NCBI GenBank assembly: GCA_017396005.1
Contig: JAFQNG010000077.1
Coordinates: forward strand, 1-64,000
Direction: 5' to 3'
Length of the DNA stretch: 64,000 nucleotides
Source: Desulfovibrio sp.
Lineage (GTDB): Bacteria > Desulfobacterota > Desulfovibrionia > Desulfovibrionales > Desulfovibrionaceae
Numbering within the stretch: position 1 is the first letter of the stretch; every line of letters begins with the position of its first letter. The notes under the pieces are model-generated. The model saw nothing but the letters and a program-made list of their open reading frames with translations. It did no database searches and was not told where the DNA came from. Below, piece after piece: positions 36,882 through 44,687 of this stretch. Made by a program: the position numbers and the translations under genes.

Positions 36882-37478
36882 ATGAGCTCAATTGCCATCT
36901 GGAACCGCGCCCTCGGTTTTCTGGGCACACGCGCCGTTGCCTCGGAGCACGAAAACACGCCCGAGGCCATACAGTGCCGCCTCTACTGGGACAGTGCCCG
37001 GCGGCAGGCCCTGCGGGATTATCCCTGGGGCTTTGCCCAGCGCCGGGCATGGCTGGCCCGTCTGCCCCTGCCTGACGGCTATGGGCCGGAATTCCGTTTT
37101 GCCTATGCCCTGCCGCAGAACTGCCTCAAGGCCCATGAGCTGCGGCATGAGGGCCTCATCCCCCGGCCCTTCATGCTGGTGCGCGAGGCCCGGCAGGATG
37201 TGCCCTGTCTGGTGAGCGATGCGGCCCGTGCCCTGCTGCTCTATACTGAAGATGTGGCCAGCTGCCGCCTTTTTGACGACCTCTTTGCCCATGCCCTGGC
37301 CCGCAGGCTGGCAGCCCTCATTGCTGTACCCCTGCTGCGTAACAACAGCCAGAAGGTCAGTGAGCTGGAAAAGCTCTATGCCCAGAGCCTGCCTCCGGCG
37401 CGCCAGGCTGATGCCGGGGAAGCCCGCCTGCGGTCTTGTACTGCTGACAGCTGGCTGGCCGCACGGGAGGGCGCATGA
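36882..37478 (+). CDS. Tail tubular protein A-like (gp11 type)
   Basis: A 198-residue mainly helical protein with the typical start (IAIWNRALGFLGTRAVAS), followed by LYWDSARRQALRDYPWGFAQRR and a final helix (VSELEKLYAQSL). These fit the T7 gp11 adaptor that joins portal to nozzle. A GC-rich hairpin-like stretch of about 60 bases lies before it. Overlaps the fibre gene by 4 bases. Confidence 0.8.
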   Translation: MSSIAIWNRALGFLGTRAVASEHENTPEAIQCRLYWDSARRQALRDYPWGFAQRRAWLARLPLPDGYGPEFRFAYALPQNCLKAHELRHEGLIPRPFMLVREARQDVPCLVSDAARALLLYTEDVASCRLFDDLFAHALARRLAALIAVPLLRNNSQKVSELEKLYAQSLPPARQADAGEARLRSCTADSWLAAREGA

Positions 37479-38596
37479 CCATGCCCTACAGCGCCAGCCG
37501 GGCGCTTTATCAGGGTAATGGCAGGGCAGTGGACTTCCCCTTTGCCTTCCGGGTCTGGCATGCCGGGCAGCTGCACGTCAGCCTGACTTCGCCGGATGAC
37601 GTGAACAGCACGGCCACGGGCTGGAGCGTGACCCTGCACGCCAGCGGCGGCACTGTGCATTATCTGCATCAGGGCGCGCCCCTGCCCGAGGGCTGGCGCC
37701 TGGCCATTGTGCGCGACATGCCCTTCAGTCAGGAGATCGATCTGGTGCCCGGCACCCTCTTTGACCCGCAGGTCATTGAAGACGGTCTGGATCAGGCCGC
37801 TGCCGAACGCCAGCAGCTGCTGGAGCGTCTGTCGCGTGCTGTGGTCATGCCGCCCACCAGTCAGGATACGCCTGACCAGCTCATCAGCCAGGTGATCACG
37901 GCCCGCAATACGGCCAGTGCTGCTGCACAGGCAGCAGGGCAGAGCGTCAGTGACGCTGCCCGTGAGGCAGAAAGCGCCCACAGTGCTGCCGGGCAGGCAG
38001 CGGCCCATGCCAGTGAGGCCCGGCAGGCAGCAGATGCCACAGAAGAGGCCCGGCAGCTGGGCGCACGAGTAGACGCCCTGGAGGAACGCACAGATGAGCT
38101 GGCCGGCTGTTTTGACGCAAAGGGACAGCTTGTGCCTGACTGCCTGCCCACAGTGCTGGCGCCGGGCCTTGTCATGCCCTTTGCAGGCCAGAGCACACCC
38201 GCAGGCTGGCTGCTCTGTGACGGGGCTGCGGTGTCGCGCACTGCCTATGCCGCGCTTTTTGCCGCCATCGGCACCACCTACGGCCAGGGTGACGGCAGAA
38301 CCACCTTCAACCTGCCTGACCTCACAGGCCGTTTTGTGCAGGGCAGCAGCACCGCAGGCACTGTCAAGGCCCCGGGCCTGCCCAATGTGACGGCCCGGCA
38401 CGGCGTCATGCGCCACACCTGGGCCACTGCCGAAGGCGCTGTACGCCTGGAGACAGCCAGTATCAACGATTATGCCGGCGGCAGTCTGGGCGGGGCCATT
38501 GTGACCATTGACCTCTCGCGCGGCAACAGCATCTACGGCGCTTCAGACACAGTGCAGCCGCCTGCCCTGACCATGCGCTATGTCATCAAATACTGA
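37475..38596 (+). CDS. Tail fibre with T7-like N-terminus and phage collar domain
   Basis: A 373-residue receptor-binding protein in three parts: a T7-fibre-like N-terminal attachment domain (about 1-125; LYQGNGRAVDFPFAFRVW), an Ala/Gln-rich trimeric coiled coil (about 140-220) and a C-terminal tail-collar domain (about 230-300; GWLLCDGAAVSRTAYAALF then DGRTTFNLPDLTGRFVQG). Collar domains attach to cell-surface receptors. No reverse transcriptase or template repeat was seen, so the BPP-1 style diversity system is absent here. Confidence 0.82.
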   Translation: MTMPYSASRALYQGNGRAVDFPFAFRVWHAGQLHVSLTSPDDVNSTATGWSVTLHASGGTVHYLHQGAPLPEGWRLAIVRDMPFSQEIDLVPGTLFDPQVIEDGLDQAAAERQQLLERLSRAVVMPPTSQDTPDQLISQVITARNTASAAAQAAGQSVSDAAREAESAHSAAGQAAAHASEARQAADATEEARQLGARVDALEERTDELAGCFDAKGQLVPDCLPTVLAPGLVMPFAGQSTPAGWLLCDGAAVSRTAYAALFAAIGTTYGQGDGRTTFNLPDLTGRFVQGSSTAGTVKAPGLPNVTARHGVMRHTWATAEGAVRLETASINDYAGGSLGGAIVTIDLSRGNSIYGASDTVQPPALTMRYVIKY

Positions 38597-38608
38597 GTGG
38601 GGGGGAGC

Positions 38609-40663
38609 ATGCGTATCGCCCTGCAGAATTTCACTGGCGGCGAAGTGTCGCCCACGCTTTCAGCCCGGTATGATCTGGCCCGTTACCGCAACTGCGTGGC
38701 CTGTATGGAAAACATGCTGCCCGGCCTGCACGGCGATGTGGCCCGGCGGCCCGGCACGCATTTTCTGGCAGATCTGGGCAGCCCTGCCGTGCTCCTGCCC
38801 TTCAGCTTCAGCGCTGATGCCGGCCAGAATTTCGTGCTGGTCTTCAGCCACAAAAGCCTGCGCATTGCTGATGCTGGCGGCCTGCTGGCGCAGGTGCCGG
38901 CCATGGCAACGCCCTATGACGCGGCTGACCTGCTGGACATTTCGCACGCGCAGGTGGGGGATGTGGTCTATCTGGCGCACCGCGCCTACCCGCTGCACAA
39001 GCTCATCCGCAGCGATGCCGCAGGCAGCGGCTATGCCTGGCGGCTGGAGACCGTGACCCTCAATACCTCCCTGCCTGCTCCGGCAGCGCCGCAGGTGAGT
39101 TTCAGCGGTGAGAGCGGCCATTACAGCCTGCGTTACAAGGTGGCTGCCGTGGACGCTGCTGGCCGGGTATCCCTGCCGTCACCGGCCGGTGCTGCCGGCA
39201 ATGGCAAGCACCCCTCTGACTGGGTGCAGGGCAACAGCGCCACTGTGAGCTGGCAGGCCGTGGACGGTGCTGCAGAGTACAATATCTACCGCGAGGAGGC
39301 AGGCTATTTCGGTTTTGTGGGCATTTCGCAGTCCACGTCTTTCAGTGATCAGAACTATGAGGCCGACATAGCCGACACCCCGCGTGAAGACTGGAACCCA
39401 TTTGCCGAGGGCAATAATCCCGGTGTGGTGGCCTTGCATCAGCAGCGCATGGTGCTGGCAGCCACGCCTGCCGCACCGCAGGCCTTTTACATGTCGCGCA
39501 CCGGGGATTTTGAGAATTTCCGCAAGTCCCGCCCCCTGCAGGACGATGACCCTGTGGAATATCAGATAGCCTCAGGCGCCATTGATGCCATTGCCTGGGC
39601 TGCCGGTTTCGGGGATCTGCTGCTGGGCACCTCAGGCAGTGAATACAAGGCCACGGGCAGTGACGGCGGGGCCATCACGCCCAACAGCATCAGCATCACG
39701 GCCCAGTCGCACTGGGGCAGTGCTGGCCTTGCGCCCATTATCATCGGCAATTCCATCCTGCACGTGCAGCGGCACGGCGCACGCGTGCGCGACCTTTTCT
39801 ATTCGCTGGAAAAGGACGGCTATGCAGGCAATGACCTTTCCATCCTGGCCCCGCATCTCTTCGAGGGCCACAGCCTCAGGCAGTGGGCCTATCAGCAAAC
39901 ACCCGGCTCCACCATCTGGGCTGTGCGTGACGACGGCCTGCTCCTGGCCTTCACCTATATGAAGGAGCACGACATATGGGGCTGGTCCCGCCAGATCACG
40001 GACGGCCGTGTGCTCTCGGTGGCCGCCATTTCCGGTCAGGAACAGGACGAGCTTTTTCTGGTGGTGGAGCGGCAGGTGAACGGCCAGGCCCGCTGTTTTC
40101 TGGAGCGTCTGGCCGCAGCCTGGCAGGACCGCAGCAGCGTGGAGGCAGCCTTTTTTGTGGACTGTGGTCTGAGCCTGCAGCAGGCCACACCGTCCGCCCG
40201 TGTGGCAGGCCTGCACCATCTGGAGGGTCGCCTGCTGGCTGTGCTGGCTGACGGCAGCCCGGTGGAGGGCTGTGTGGTGCGTGACGGGGCCATCAGCCTG
40301 CCCTGTGCGGCGTCTGTGGTGCATGCGGGCCTGCCCTATGTGTCGGCCCTGTCGCCCTTGCCGGTGGAGAGCGAGGGCCAGAACGGTCCTACCCTGGGCT
40401 GCTGCCGCAGTTACGGCCGCTGCACCCTGCGCCTTTACCGCACTGTGGGCGGCAAGTACGGCCCCAGCCGTGACGAGCTCTATGATCTGCCCTTTCTGCC
40501 AGAGACATGGGGCGAGGCTGTGCGCCCGTATACTGGCGATGTGACCTGTCTGCCCGGCGGCGCACAAAGCAGCGCTGCCACTGTCTGGCTGGTGCAGGAC
40601 AGGCCCCTGCCCTTTCGTCTCACAGCCCTGGTGCTGGATGTGGACTTTGGCGAACTGCCGTAA
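38609..40663 (+). CDS. Tail nozzle (tubular protein B-like) with fibronectin-like insert
   Basis: A 684-residue protein with the phage nozzle start (RIALQNFTGGEVSPTLSARYDLARY, CMENMLPGLHGDVARRPGTHF) and a beta-propeller-like body including FYMSRTGDFENF and LLLGTSGSEYKATG. Residues about 165-245 read like a fibronectin type III domain (HYSLRYKVAAVDAAGRVSLP). It forms the tail tip through which DNA leaves. ATG 38609 is preferred; a G-rich run stands just upstream. Confidence 0.75.
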   Translation: MRIALQNFTGGEVSPTLSARYDLARYRNCVACMENMLPGLHGDVARRPGTHFLADLGSPAVLLPFSFSADAGQNFVLVFSHKSLRIADAGGLLAQVPAMATPYDAADLLDISHAQVGDVVYLAHRAYPLHKLIRSDAAGSGYAWRLETVTLNTSLPAPAAPQVSFSGESGHYSLRYKVAAVDAAGRVSLPSPAGAAGNGKHPSDWVQGNSATVSWQAVDGAAEYNIYREEAGYFGFVGISQSTSFSDQNYEADIADTPREDWNPFAEGNNPGVVALHQQRMVLAATPAAPQAFYMSRTGDFENFRKSRPLQDDDPVEYQIASGAIDAIAWAAGFGDLLLGTSGSEYKATGSDGGAITPNSISITAQSHWGSAGLAPIIIGNSILHVQRHGARVRDLFYSLEKDGYAGNDLSILAPHLFEGHSLRQWAYQQTPGSTIWAVRDDGLLLAFTYMKEHDIWGWSRQITDGRVLSVAAISGQEQDELFLVVERQVNGQARCFLERLAAAWQDRSSVEAAFFVDCGLSLQQATPSARVAGLHHLEGRLLAVLADGSPVEGCVVRDGAISLPCAASVVHAGLPYVSALSPLPVESEGQNGPTLGCCRSYGRCTLRLYRTVGGKYGPSRDELYDLPFLPETWGEAVRPYTGDVTCLPGGAQSSAATVWLVQDRPLPFRLTALVLDVDFGELP

Positions 40664-40680
40664 ACCATACGGGGGATGAC

Positions 40681-41154
40681 ATGATTTTTCAGGAAGAACA
40701 TCTTGCTCAGGTCACAGGCCACATAGAAGCCCTGACCCATGCCCACTGGCAGGAGGCAGAAGCCCGGCTGCACGGCACAGGCTATCAGTATAATGCAGGC
40801 CATTACGCCACACTGGAGGGCCTGGGCATGCTGGCCCTGTATACGGCGCGGCATGGCGGCCGTCTGGCCGGCTATGCGGCCTTCTGTCTCACGCCTTGCC
40901 CCCACAGGCCCGGCCTGACCGTGGCTGTGCTGGACGGCCTCTACCTCTGCCCGCAGGCCCGGCAGGGCCTCACGGCCCTGGCCCTGTTGCGCCATGCCGA
41001 GGCTGGTCTGCAGGCCCGTGGCGTGGGCCTTGTGCAGTACAGCAGCCCAGCGGCCCGGCCCTGTGATGCCCTGTACCGCCGTTTGGGCGCTGTGCCCACA
41101 GAACAGGTGTGGCACAAGCGGCTGGATATGGCAGAAGAGCAGGGGGCCTGCTGA
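40681..41154 (+). CDS. Phage GNAT N-acetyltransferase-like protein
   Basis: A 157-residue protein with the GNAT pattern: LAGYAAFCLTPCPH, VAVLDGLYLCPQARQGLTAL (motif A), and an ending ALYRRLGAVPTEQVWHKRL. Proteins of this kind are frequent near podovirus tail genes; the target is unknown. GGGGG lies five bases before ATG 40681. Its stop TGA overlaps the next start by one base. Confidence 0.7.
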   Translation: MIFQEEHLAQVTGHIEALTHAHWQEAEARLHGTGYQYNAGHYATLEGLGMLALYTARHGGRLAGYAAFCLTPCPHRPGLTVAVLDGLYLCPQARQGLTALALLRHAEAGLQARGVGLVQYSSPAARPCDALYRRLGAVPTEQVWHKRLDMAEEQGAC

Positions 41155-41729
41155 TGGCTGTGGCCAGCGGCACAGCCGCTGCCATCAGTGCTGCCGTTGC
41201 TCTGGCTGGTGCGGCCATGGGCACAGTGAATGCTGTGCGCCAGGCAGAGGCCCGCAAAAGCCAGGCCCGCTATCAGTCCCAACTGGCAGCCCGTCAGGCG
41301 CAGATAGCCGAGCAGAACGCGCAGGCATCTGAAGAGGCCGCCCGACAGGAACGCAAACAGGGCTATGAGGAGGCTGTGCGCAAGCGGCAGGAAGCCAGCC
41401 TGCTGGTCGGCGCACAGCGGGCACAGGCCGGGGCCTCGGGCGCACAGGCCGACACGGGCGCCACCCTGGACCGCCTTCTGGACACGGTGGAAAAAGGCGA
41501 GCTGGACGCCCTTTCGCGTCAACAGCAGGCTTATGACGCTGCCCATACTCAGGAACTGCAGGCCTGGGCCCAGCGCAATCAGGCTCAGGCCGCCACCCTG
41601 GACGCCCTGTACAGGAAGGGTCAGGCCAAAACCGATCATCTGGGCCTGGGCAGTACCCTGCTCAACAGTGCGGCGCGCACGGGCCGCAATTTCTACAAAC
41701 TGGGTTCGCAGGGCCCGCGCCTCTCGTAA
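41154..41729 (+). CDS. Internal virion protein B-like (gp14 type)
   Basis: A 191-residue Ala/Gln-rich protein with an N-terminal hydrophobic segment (about 5-25) and long helices, ending in NSAARTGRNFYKLGS. The pattern AISAAVALAGAAMGTVNAVRQAEARKS resembles T7 gp14, an ejected inner-core protein. The larger internal virion proteins that normally follow are not present: a separate cargo gene starts 77 bases later. Confidence 0.65.
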   Translation: MAVASGTAAAISAAVALAGAAMGTVNAVRQAEARKSQARYQSQLAARQAQIAEQNAQASEEAARQERKQGYEEAVRKRQEASLLVGAQRAQAGASGAQADTGATLDRLLDTVEKGELDALSRQQQAYDAAHTQELQAWAQRNQAQAATLDALYRKGQAKTDHLGLGSTLLNSAARTGRNFYKLGSQGPRLS

Positions 41730-41754
41730 CATCTGCCATCACATGGGGGATGCG

Positions 41755-41783
41755 TTGACACTTTGCCCTGCTGCTGGGATACT
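41755..41783 (+). promoter_or_regulatory. Sigma-70-type promoter of the ATPase-nuclease moron
   Basis: TTGACA at 41755-41760, a 17-base spacer and GATACT at 41778-41783, 23 bases before the start codon of the ATPase-nuclease gene. It would let this gene be expressed from the prophage without the late operon. Confidence 0.65.
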
Positions 41784-41806
41784 GAACATTACAAGGAGTG
41801 TGTGCC

Positions 41807-43516
41807 ATGCCAGCAGCAAGGATTCTTATCGGTGGCGAATCTTTTCGTCGCATCCGTGAGGAGAACTGCTACTATATCGACAAGACAGGCCTGATTGAGA
41901 AGCTGCTGTCGCACAATCCCCCCATGGTCTCGCTCTTCACCCGGCCCCGCCGCTTCGGCAAGACCCTGAACATGACTATGCTTCGGGATTTTCTGGATAT
42001 ACGGCAGGACAGCCGGGAGATTTTTGCAGGTCTGTCTGTTTCTGAGAACAGGTCGCTCTGCGATGCGTGGATGAATCAACACCCTGTCCTCTTCATTTCC
42101 CTGAAATATCTGGAAGGGACACGGTTTGAACATGCTCTGGGGCAGTTTCAGGAAGTCATCAGCCGCCAGTGCATTGATACCGCATATTTGCTGCAGAGCG
42201 AACATATTGATCCCAGCGAAAAAGAAAAGCTCTCACTCCTTAAGAATGGAACCGGTGACCTGCGCTTACTGGAAAACTCCCTGCTCACCCTCTGTCGTGC
42301 ACTGCACGCGCACTGGGGCAAACCTGCCATTCTGCTCATTGACGAATATGATGTACCCCTCGCCCGGGCCGAACAGAAGGGTTATTATGAGCAAATGGTC
42401 AGCTTTTTGCGCAATCTGCTGGGCGCTGCACTCAAAACCAATATGTCTCTGCAGTTTGCTGTTCTCACAGGCTGTCTGCGTATTGCGCGCGAAAGCATCT
42501 TCACGGGCCTCAACAACTTCAGATGTTATGGTATTTCTGAACCTGATTTTGCTGACAGCTTTGGCTTCACTGCGCAGGAAGTGGACGCCCTGCTGGCTCA
42601 TACCGGCTTTTCTGACAGAAAAGAGCTCATGCGTGAATGGTATGATGGCTATTCTTTCGGCTCAGTGCAGGGAATCTACTGCCCCTGGGATATTCTGCTC
42701 TATGTGGACGATCTGCAGAGCCATCCTGATGCCAGGCCCAGAACCTACTGGAGCAATACCAGCAGCAACAGCATTGTGCGGACATTTATCGGCCGTACTG
42801 ACCTGAATATCAGCGACAAGTTTGAGGCCCTGATCAACGGTATGTGTGTGCAGGCCAGAATTGTGGAGACACTGACTTACGATTCTCTGCATTCGTCTGA
42901 AGACAATCTGTGGAGCATTCTCTATCTCACCGGCTATCTGACCAGTGCCTCGGAAGCCCAGATTGCTGCCTGCGGCATCACGCCCCTGCCGGGAAAGACC
43001 TGTCTGCGTATACCCAACAGGGAAGTCAGGGAAATCTTTATGGAATCCATTGCCGCCTGGTTCACTGACAGCATGCTGGAAATGGACAGGACACCCCTCT
43101 TTACCGCCTTCTGGAACGGCGATGCTGCAGACTTCATGCGCCGGCTTTCCCGCATTCTGCTCACCACCATCAGCTATCACGACTACCGTGAGGATTTTTA
43201 TCACGCTGTGCTCACCGGGATTTTCGTGGGCTCAGGCTATGCGGTTGCCTCCAACAGGGAAAGCGGCCTTGGCAGAGCAGACATCATCATCAAGGATCAG
43301 AAAAATGCCCGTGCTGCGGTTATCGAAGTCAAGCACAGCAGAACAGCTGCCCAGCTGCCGCAACTGTCAGAAGACGCCCTCAGCCAGATAAAGGCGCAGG
43401 ACTATGCCGCACCCCTGCAGGGGCTGTACGAAGAAATCACCCTCTGGGGCATGGCCTTTTTTCAAAAACGCTGCATGGTGCGCGCTGAGAAAGCTGTGGC
43501 TATGCAGCCTTTTTAG
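41807..43516 (+). CDS. AAA-ATPase-like/PD-(D/E)XK nuclease-like protein (DUF1703 type)
   Basis: A 569-residue protein with an N-terminal ATPase-like domain (RPRRFGKTLNMTML as P-loop variant near 45-58; Walker B ILLIDEYDVPLA near 180) and a C-terminal PD-(D/E)XK-like nuclease domain (GRADIIIKDQK, then AAVIEVKHSR, near 490-510). Such proteins are common in anaerobes as likely mobile or defence-associated genes, but function is unproven. The start at 41807 is set by AAGGAG eight bases upstream. It has its own promoter and differs in composition from the phage genes, so it is a moron-like insertion. Confidence 0.75.
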   Translation: MPAARILIGGESFRRIREENCYYIDKTGLIEKLLSHNPPMVSLFTRPRRFGKTLNMTMLRDFLDIRQDSREIFAGLSVSENRSLCDAWMNQHPVLFISLKYLEGTRFEHALGQFQEVISRQCIDTAYLLQSEHIDPSEKEKLSLLKNGTGDLRLLENSLLTLCRALHAHWGKPAILLIDEYDVPLARAEQKGYYEQMVSFLRNLLGAALKTNMSLQFAVLTGCLRIARESIFTGLNNFRCYGISEPDFADSFGFTAQEVDALLAHTGFSDRKELMREWYDGYSFGSVQGIYCPWDILLYVDDLQSHPDARPRTYWSNTSSNSIVRTFIGRTDLNISDKFEALINGMCVQARIVETLTYDSLHSSEDNLWSILYLTGYLTSASEAQIAACGITPLPGKTCLRIPNREVREIFMESIAAWFTDSMLEMDRTPLFTAFWNGDAADFMRRLSRILLTTISYHDYREDFYHAVLTGIFVGSGYAVASNRESGLGRADIIIKDQKNARAAVIEVKHSRTAAQLPQLSEDALSQIKAQDYAAPLQGLYEEITLWGMAFFQKRCMVRAEKAVAMQPF

Positions 43517-43626
43517 AGAATGACATCCTCCCCGGCCGCCAGTATGGAGACTGCCCTCTGCCAACGCTCATACTCAGGTGTTTACGTCTGAGGTTTCGTT
43601 GGGCTACTCAAAAAGGAGATGTAAAT

Positions 43627-43782
43627 GTGAGTACTGGCGGTAGTACCATTGAGTGATCCTGCAAGAAGACACTTTTTACAGCCTACGATAGAGGGGAATG
43701 CCAGCAGCTGGATTGCGGCACACTGTTTCAGCTGGAGCTGACAGGCGGCAAACTCAGGCCGGTACGACAGACGGGCAGATAA
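43627..43782 (+). pseudogene. Small gene with an in-frame UGA at codon 10
   Basis: AAGGAG stands eight bases before a GTG at 43627. The frame reads MSTGGSTIE, meets TGA (43654-43656), and continues open for 41 more residues (SCKKTLFTAYDRGECQQLDC and onward) to TAA at 43780-43782. A terminator-like hairpin starts 8 bases later. The sequence after the UGA is protein-like and cysteine-containing. The simplest reading is a TGG to TGA nonsense change. Selenocysteine is an alternative, but I see no obvious SECIS-like hairpin directly downstream. I do not recognise the protein. Confidence 0.4.
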
Positions 43783-43789
43783 CAAGAAA

Positions 43790-43817
43790 GGGAGTCCGGT
43801 ATTACCGGCTCCCTTTT
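43790..43817 (+). terminator. Rho-independent terminator
   Basis: A hairpin of GGGAG-T-CCGG, loop TATTA, CCGG-CTCCC (one bulge) followed by TTTT on the plus strand, 8 bases after the small interrupted gene. Confidence 0.65.
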
Positions 43818-43908
43818 GCTGTTTGTTGTCAGGACAGGCTTTTTGGGCTATGCCTTTCAGGCCTCCCCAAAACCGGCGTAAATCCTGCCCCGAAGGGAGG
43901 GCATGGAC

Positions 43909-43992
43909 ATGTTGCAGTTCAACATATCCATTGTGGTCACTGCCGAGGCAGTCGCCCTCATCCTCTTTTTCCTGCTGCGCTTTTGCGGGTAG
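43909..43992 (+). CDS. Candidate type I toxin-like membrane peptide
   Basis: A 27-residue peptide (MLQFNISIVVTAEAVALILF, then FLLRFCG) with a single membrane helix and a basic end. The start at 43909 is 8 bases after GGGAGG (43895-43900); ATG 43903 in the same frame is too close to it. The size and character are like type I toxins, and the flanking 14-bp inverted repeat would give the mRNA the inactive closed form of hok-type systems. No antisense RNA promoter was established. It may also be a harmless small membrane protein. Confidence 0.45.
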   Translation: MLQFNISIVVTAEAVALILFFLLRFCG

Positions 43993-44009
43993 GATAGCGG
44001 TAGCGGCAC

Positions 44010-44040
44010 GGCCCCGGTAGTCTGACACACTACCGGGGCC
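44010..44040. repeat. Perfect 12-bp hairpin
   Basis: GGCCCCGGTAGT at 44010-44021 pairs with 44029-44040, loop of 7. It has no T-run on either side, so it is a stable RNA structure rather than a classic terminator. It follows the stop of the small membrane peptide by 17 bases. Confidence 0.7.
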
Positions 44041-44092
44041 GCTTACTCAAAACTTCCAACCGAGGTTTTGGGGAGGCGCGGGGCTGCGCCAG

Positions 44093-44134
44093 GGCGGTGA
44101 GTGTATCCAGCACTCGCCGCCTTCTTCGTTTTTA
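44093..44134 (+). terminator. Hairpin plus T-rich tail
   Basis: GGCGGTGAGTG at 44093-44103 pairs with CACTCGCCGCC at 44111-44121 (one mismatch, loop 7) and is followed by TTCTTCGTTTTT. It would end plus-strand transcripts that carry the small membrane peptide. Confidence 0.6.
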
Positions 44135-44168
44135 CATGGAATTTCAGCACTAAGTCAACAGCAAACAA

Positions 44169-44200
44169 AACCCCCGCCTCTCAGAAGAAAGGCGGGGGTT
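44169..44200 (-). terminator. Strong terminator of the minus-strand cargo operon
   Basis: A perfect 11-bp stem (AACCCCCGCCT at 44169-44179 with its complement at 44190-44200, loop 10). On the minus strand the stem is followed by TTTTGTTTGC. It lies about 490 bases after the last gene of the operon on that strand. Confidence 0.65.
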
Positions 44201-44353
44201 ACCAAGTACATGTGACCTAAATTAGTGGTCTATTACGCACAGACCTTGCAGCCGTGCAAATCAGGTGCATCTCATTATGGGCAAAAATAACTTGACGACA
44301 CTATCTAAGAAGTTGACTTAATTTCTTATGAAAACAGGCTGCCCAGACAGAAG

Positions 44354-44370
44354 CTGGTCAGTCTGACCAG
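44354..44370. promoter_or_regulatory. 17-bp palindrome, possible operator
   Basis: CTGGTCA-GTC-TGACCAG is a perfect 7-bp inverted repeat at 44354-44370, in an intergenic stretch about 320 bases after the S24 repressor gene. It has the form of a repressor operator, but no promoter could be tied to it with confidence. Confidence 0.35.
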
Positions 44371-44388
44371 AACGTTCAACATTTCTTG

Positions 44389-44667
44389 TCATGGGACCAC
44401 ACGCCAACCAGGATAACCTAACGCAAGATCAGCAAATGGCCATGCCCTGTGCGAATGCCGCGAAATGATGTTCAGGACTTCAGAAAAGAACTGACGGTCA
44501 CGTCTCGTCAGGATTTTGTGATGTCCATTGATGCCAATGCTTGTACGCCCAGACATGATCAGGCCCGTCAGGTCAGTCAGGATTTTATCATACGGGAAAA
44601 CGCTACGCTTCTGCCAGTCGATAAAGTCATAGTCTGTATGATATGGTGAAGGCGACAGATTTTTCAA
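44389..44667 (-). CDS. Possible small gene or remnant after the repressor gene
   Basis: An open frame of up to 92 residues (TDYDFIDWQKRSVFPYDKIL near its start, ending LGYPGWRVVP) on the same strand as the repressor. The only start is a TTG without a ribosome-binding site. The amino-acid composition is protein-like, but I do not recognise it, and it may be the remnant of a longer gene. Confidence 0.3.
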   Translation of the reverse strand: MKNLSPSPYHTDYDFIDWQKRSVFPYDKILTDLTGLIMSGRTSIGINGHHKILTRRDRQFFSEVLNIISRHSHRAWPFADLALGYPGWRVVP

Positions 44668-44687
44668 AGTACACTGGGTAGTCTGCC

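Larger units (their letters stand above)
43861..44077. repeat. Long-distance 14-bp inverted repeat around a tiny membrane peptide
   Basis: GCCTCCCCAAAACC at 43861-43874 is perfectly complementary to GGTTTTGGGGAGGC at 44064-44077. Between them lie a 27-residue hydrophobic reading frame and a strong 12-bp hairpin (44010-44040). In an RNA the ends would pair and fold the whole 217 bases into one domain, the arrangement known from type I toxin mRNAs. Confidence 0.7.

Noticed and set aside
37475..38596. Diversity-generating retroelement as in BPP-1-like phages
   Set aside because: No reverse transcriptase, no template repeat and no C-type-lectin-like variable end was seen near the tail fibre.
43580..44030. 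Minus-strand frame of 148 residues in the hairpin-rich stretch
   Set aside because: It crosses three strong hairpins and opposes better-supported small frames; composition is not protein-like.
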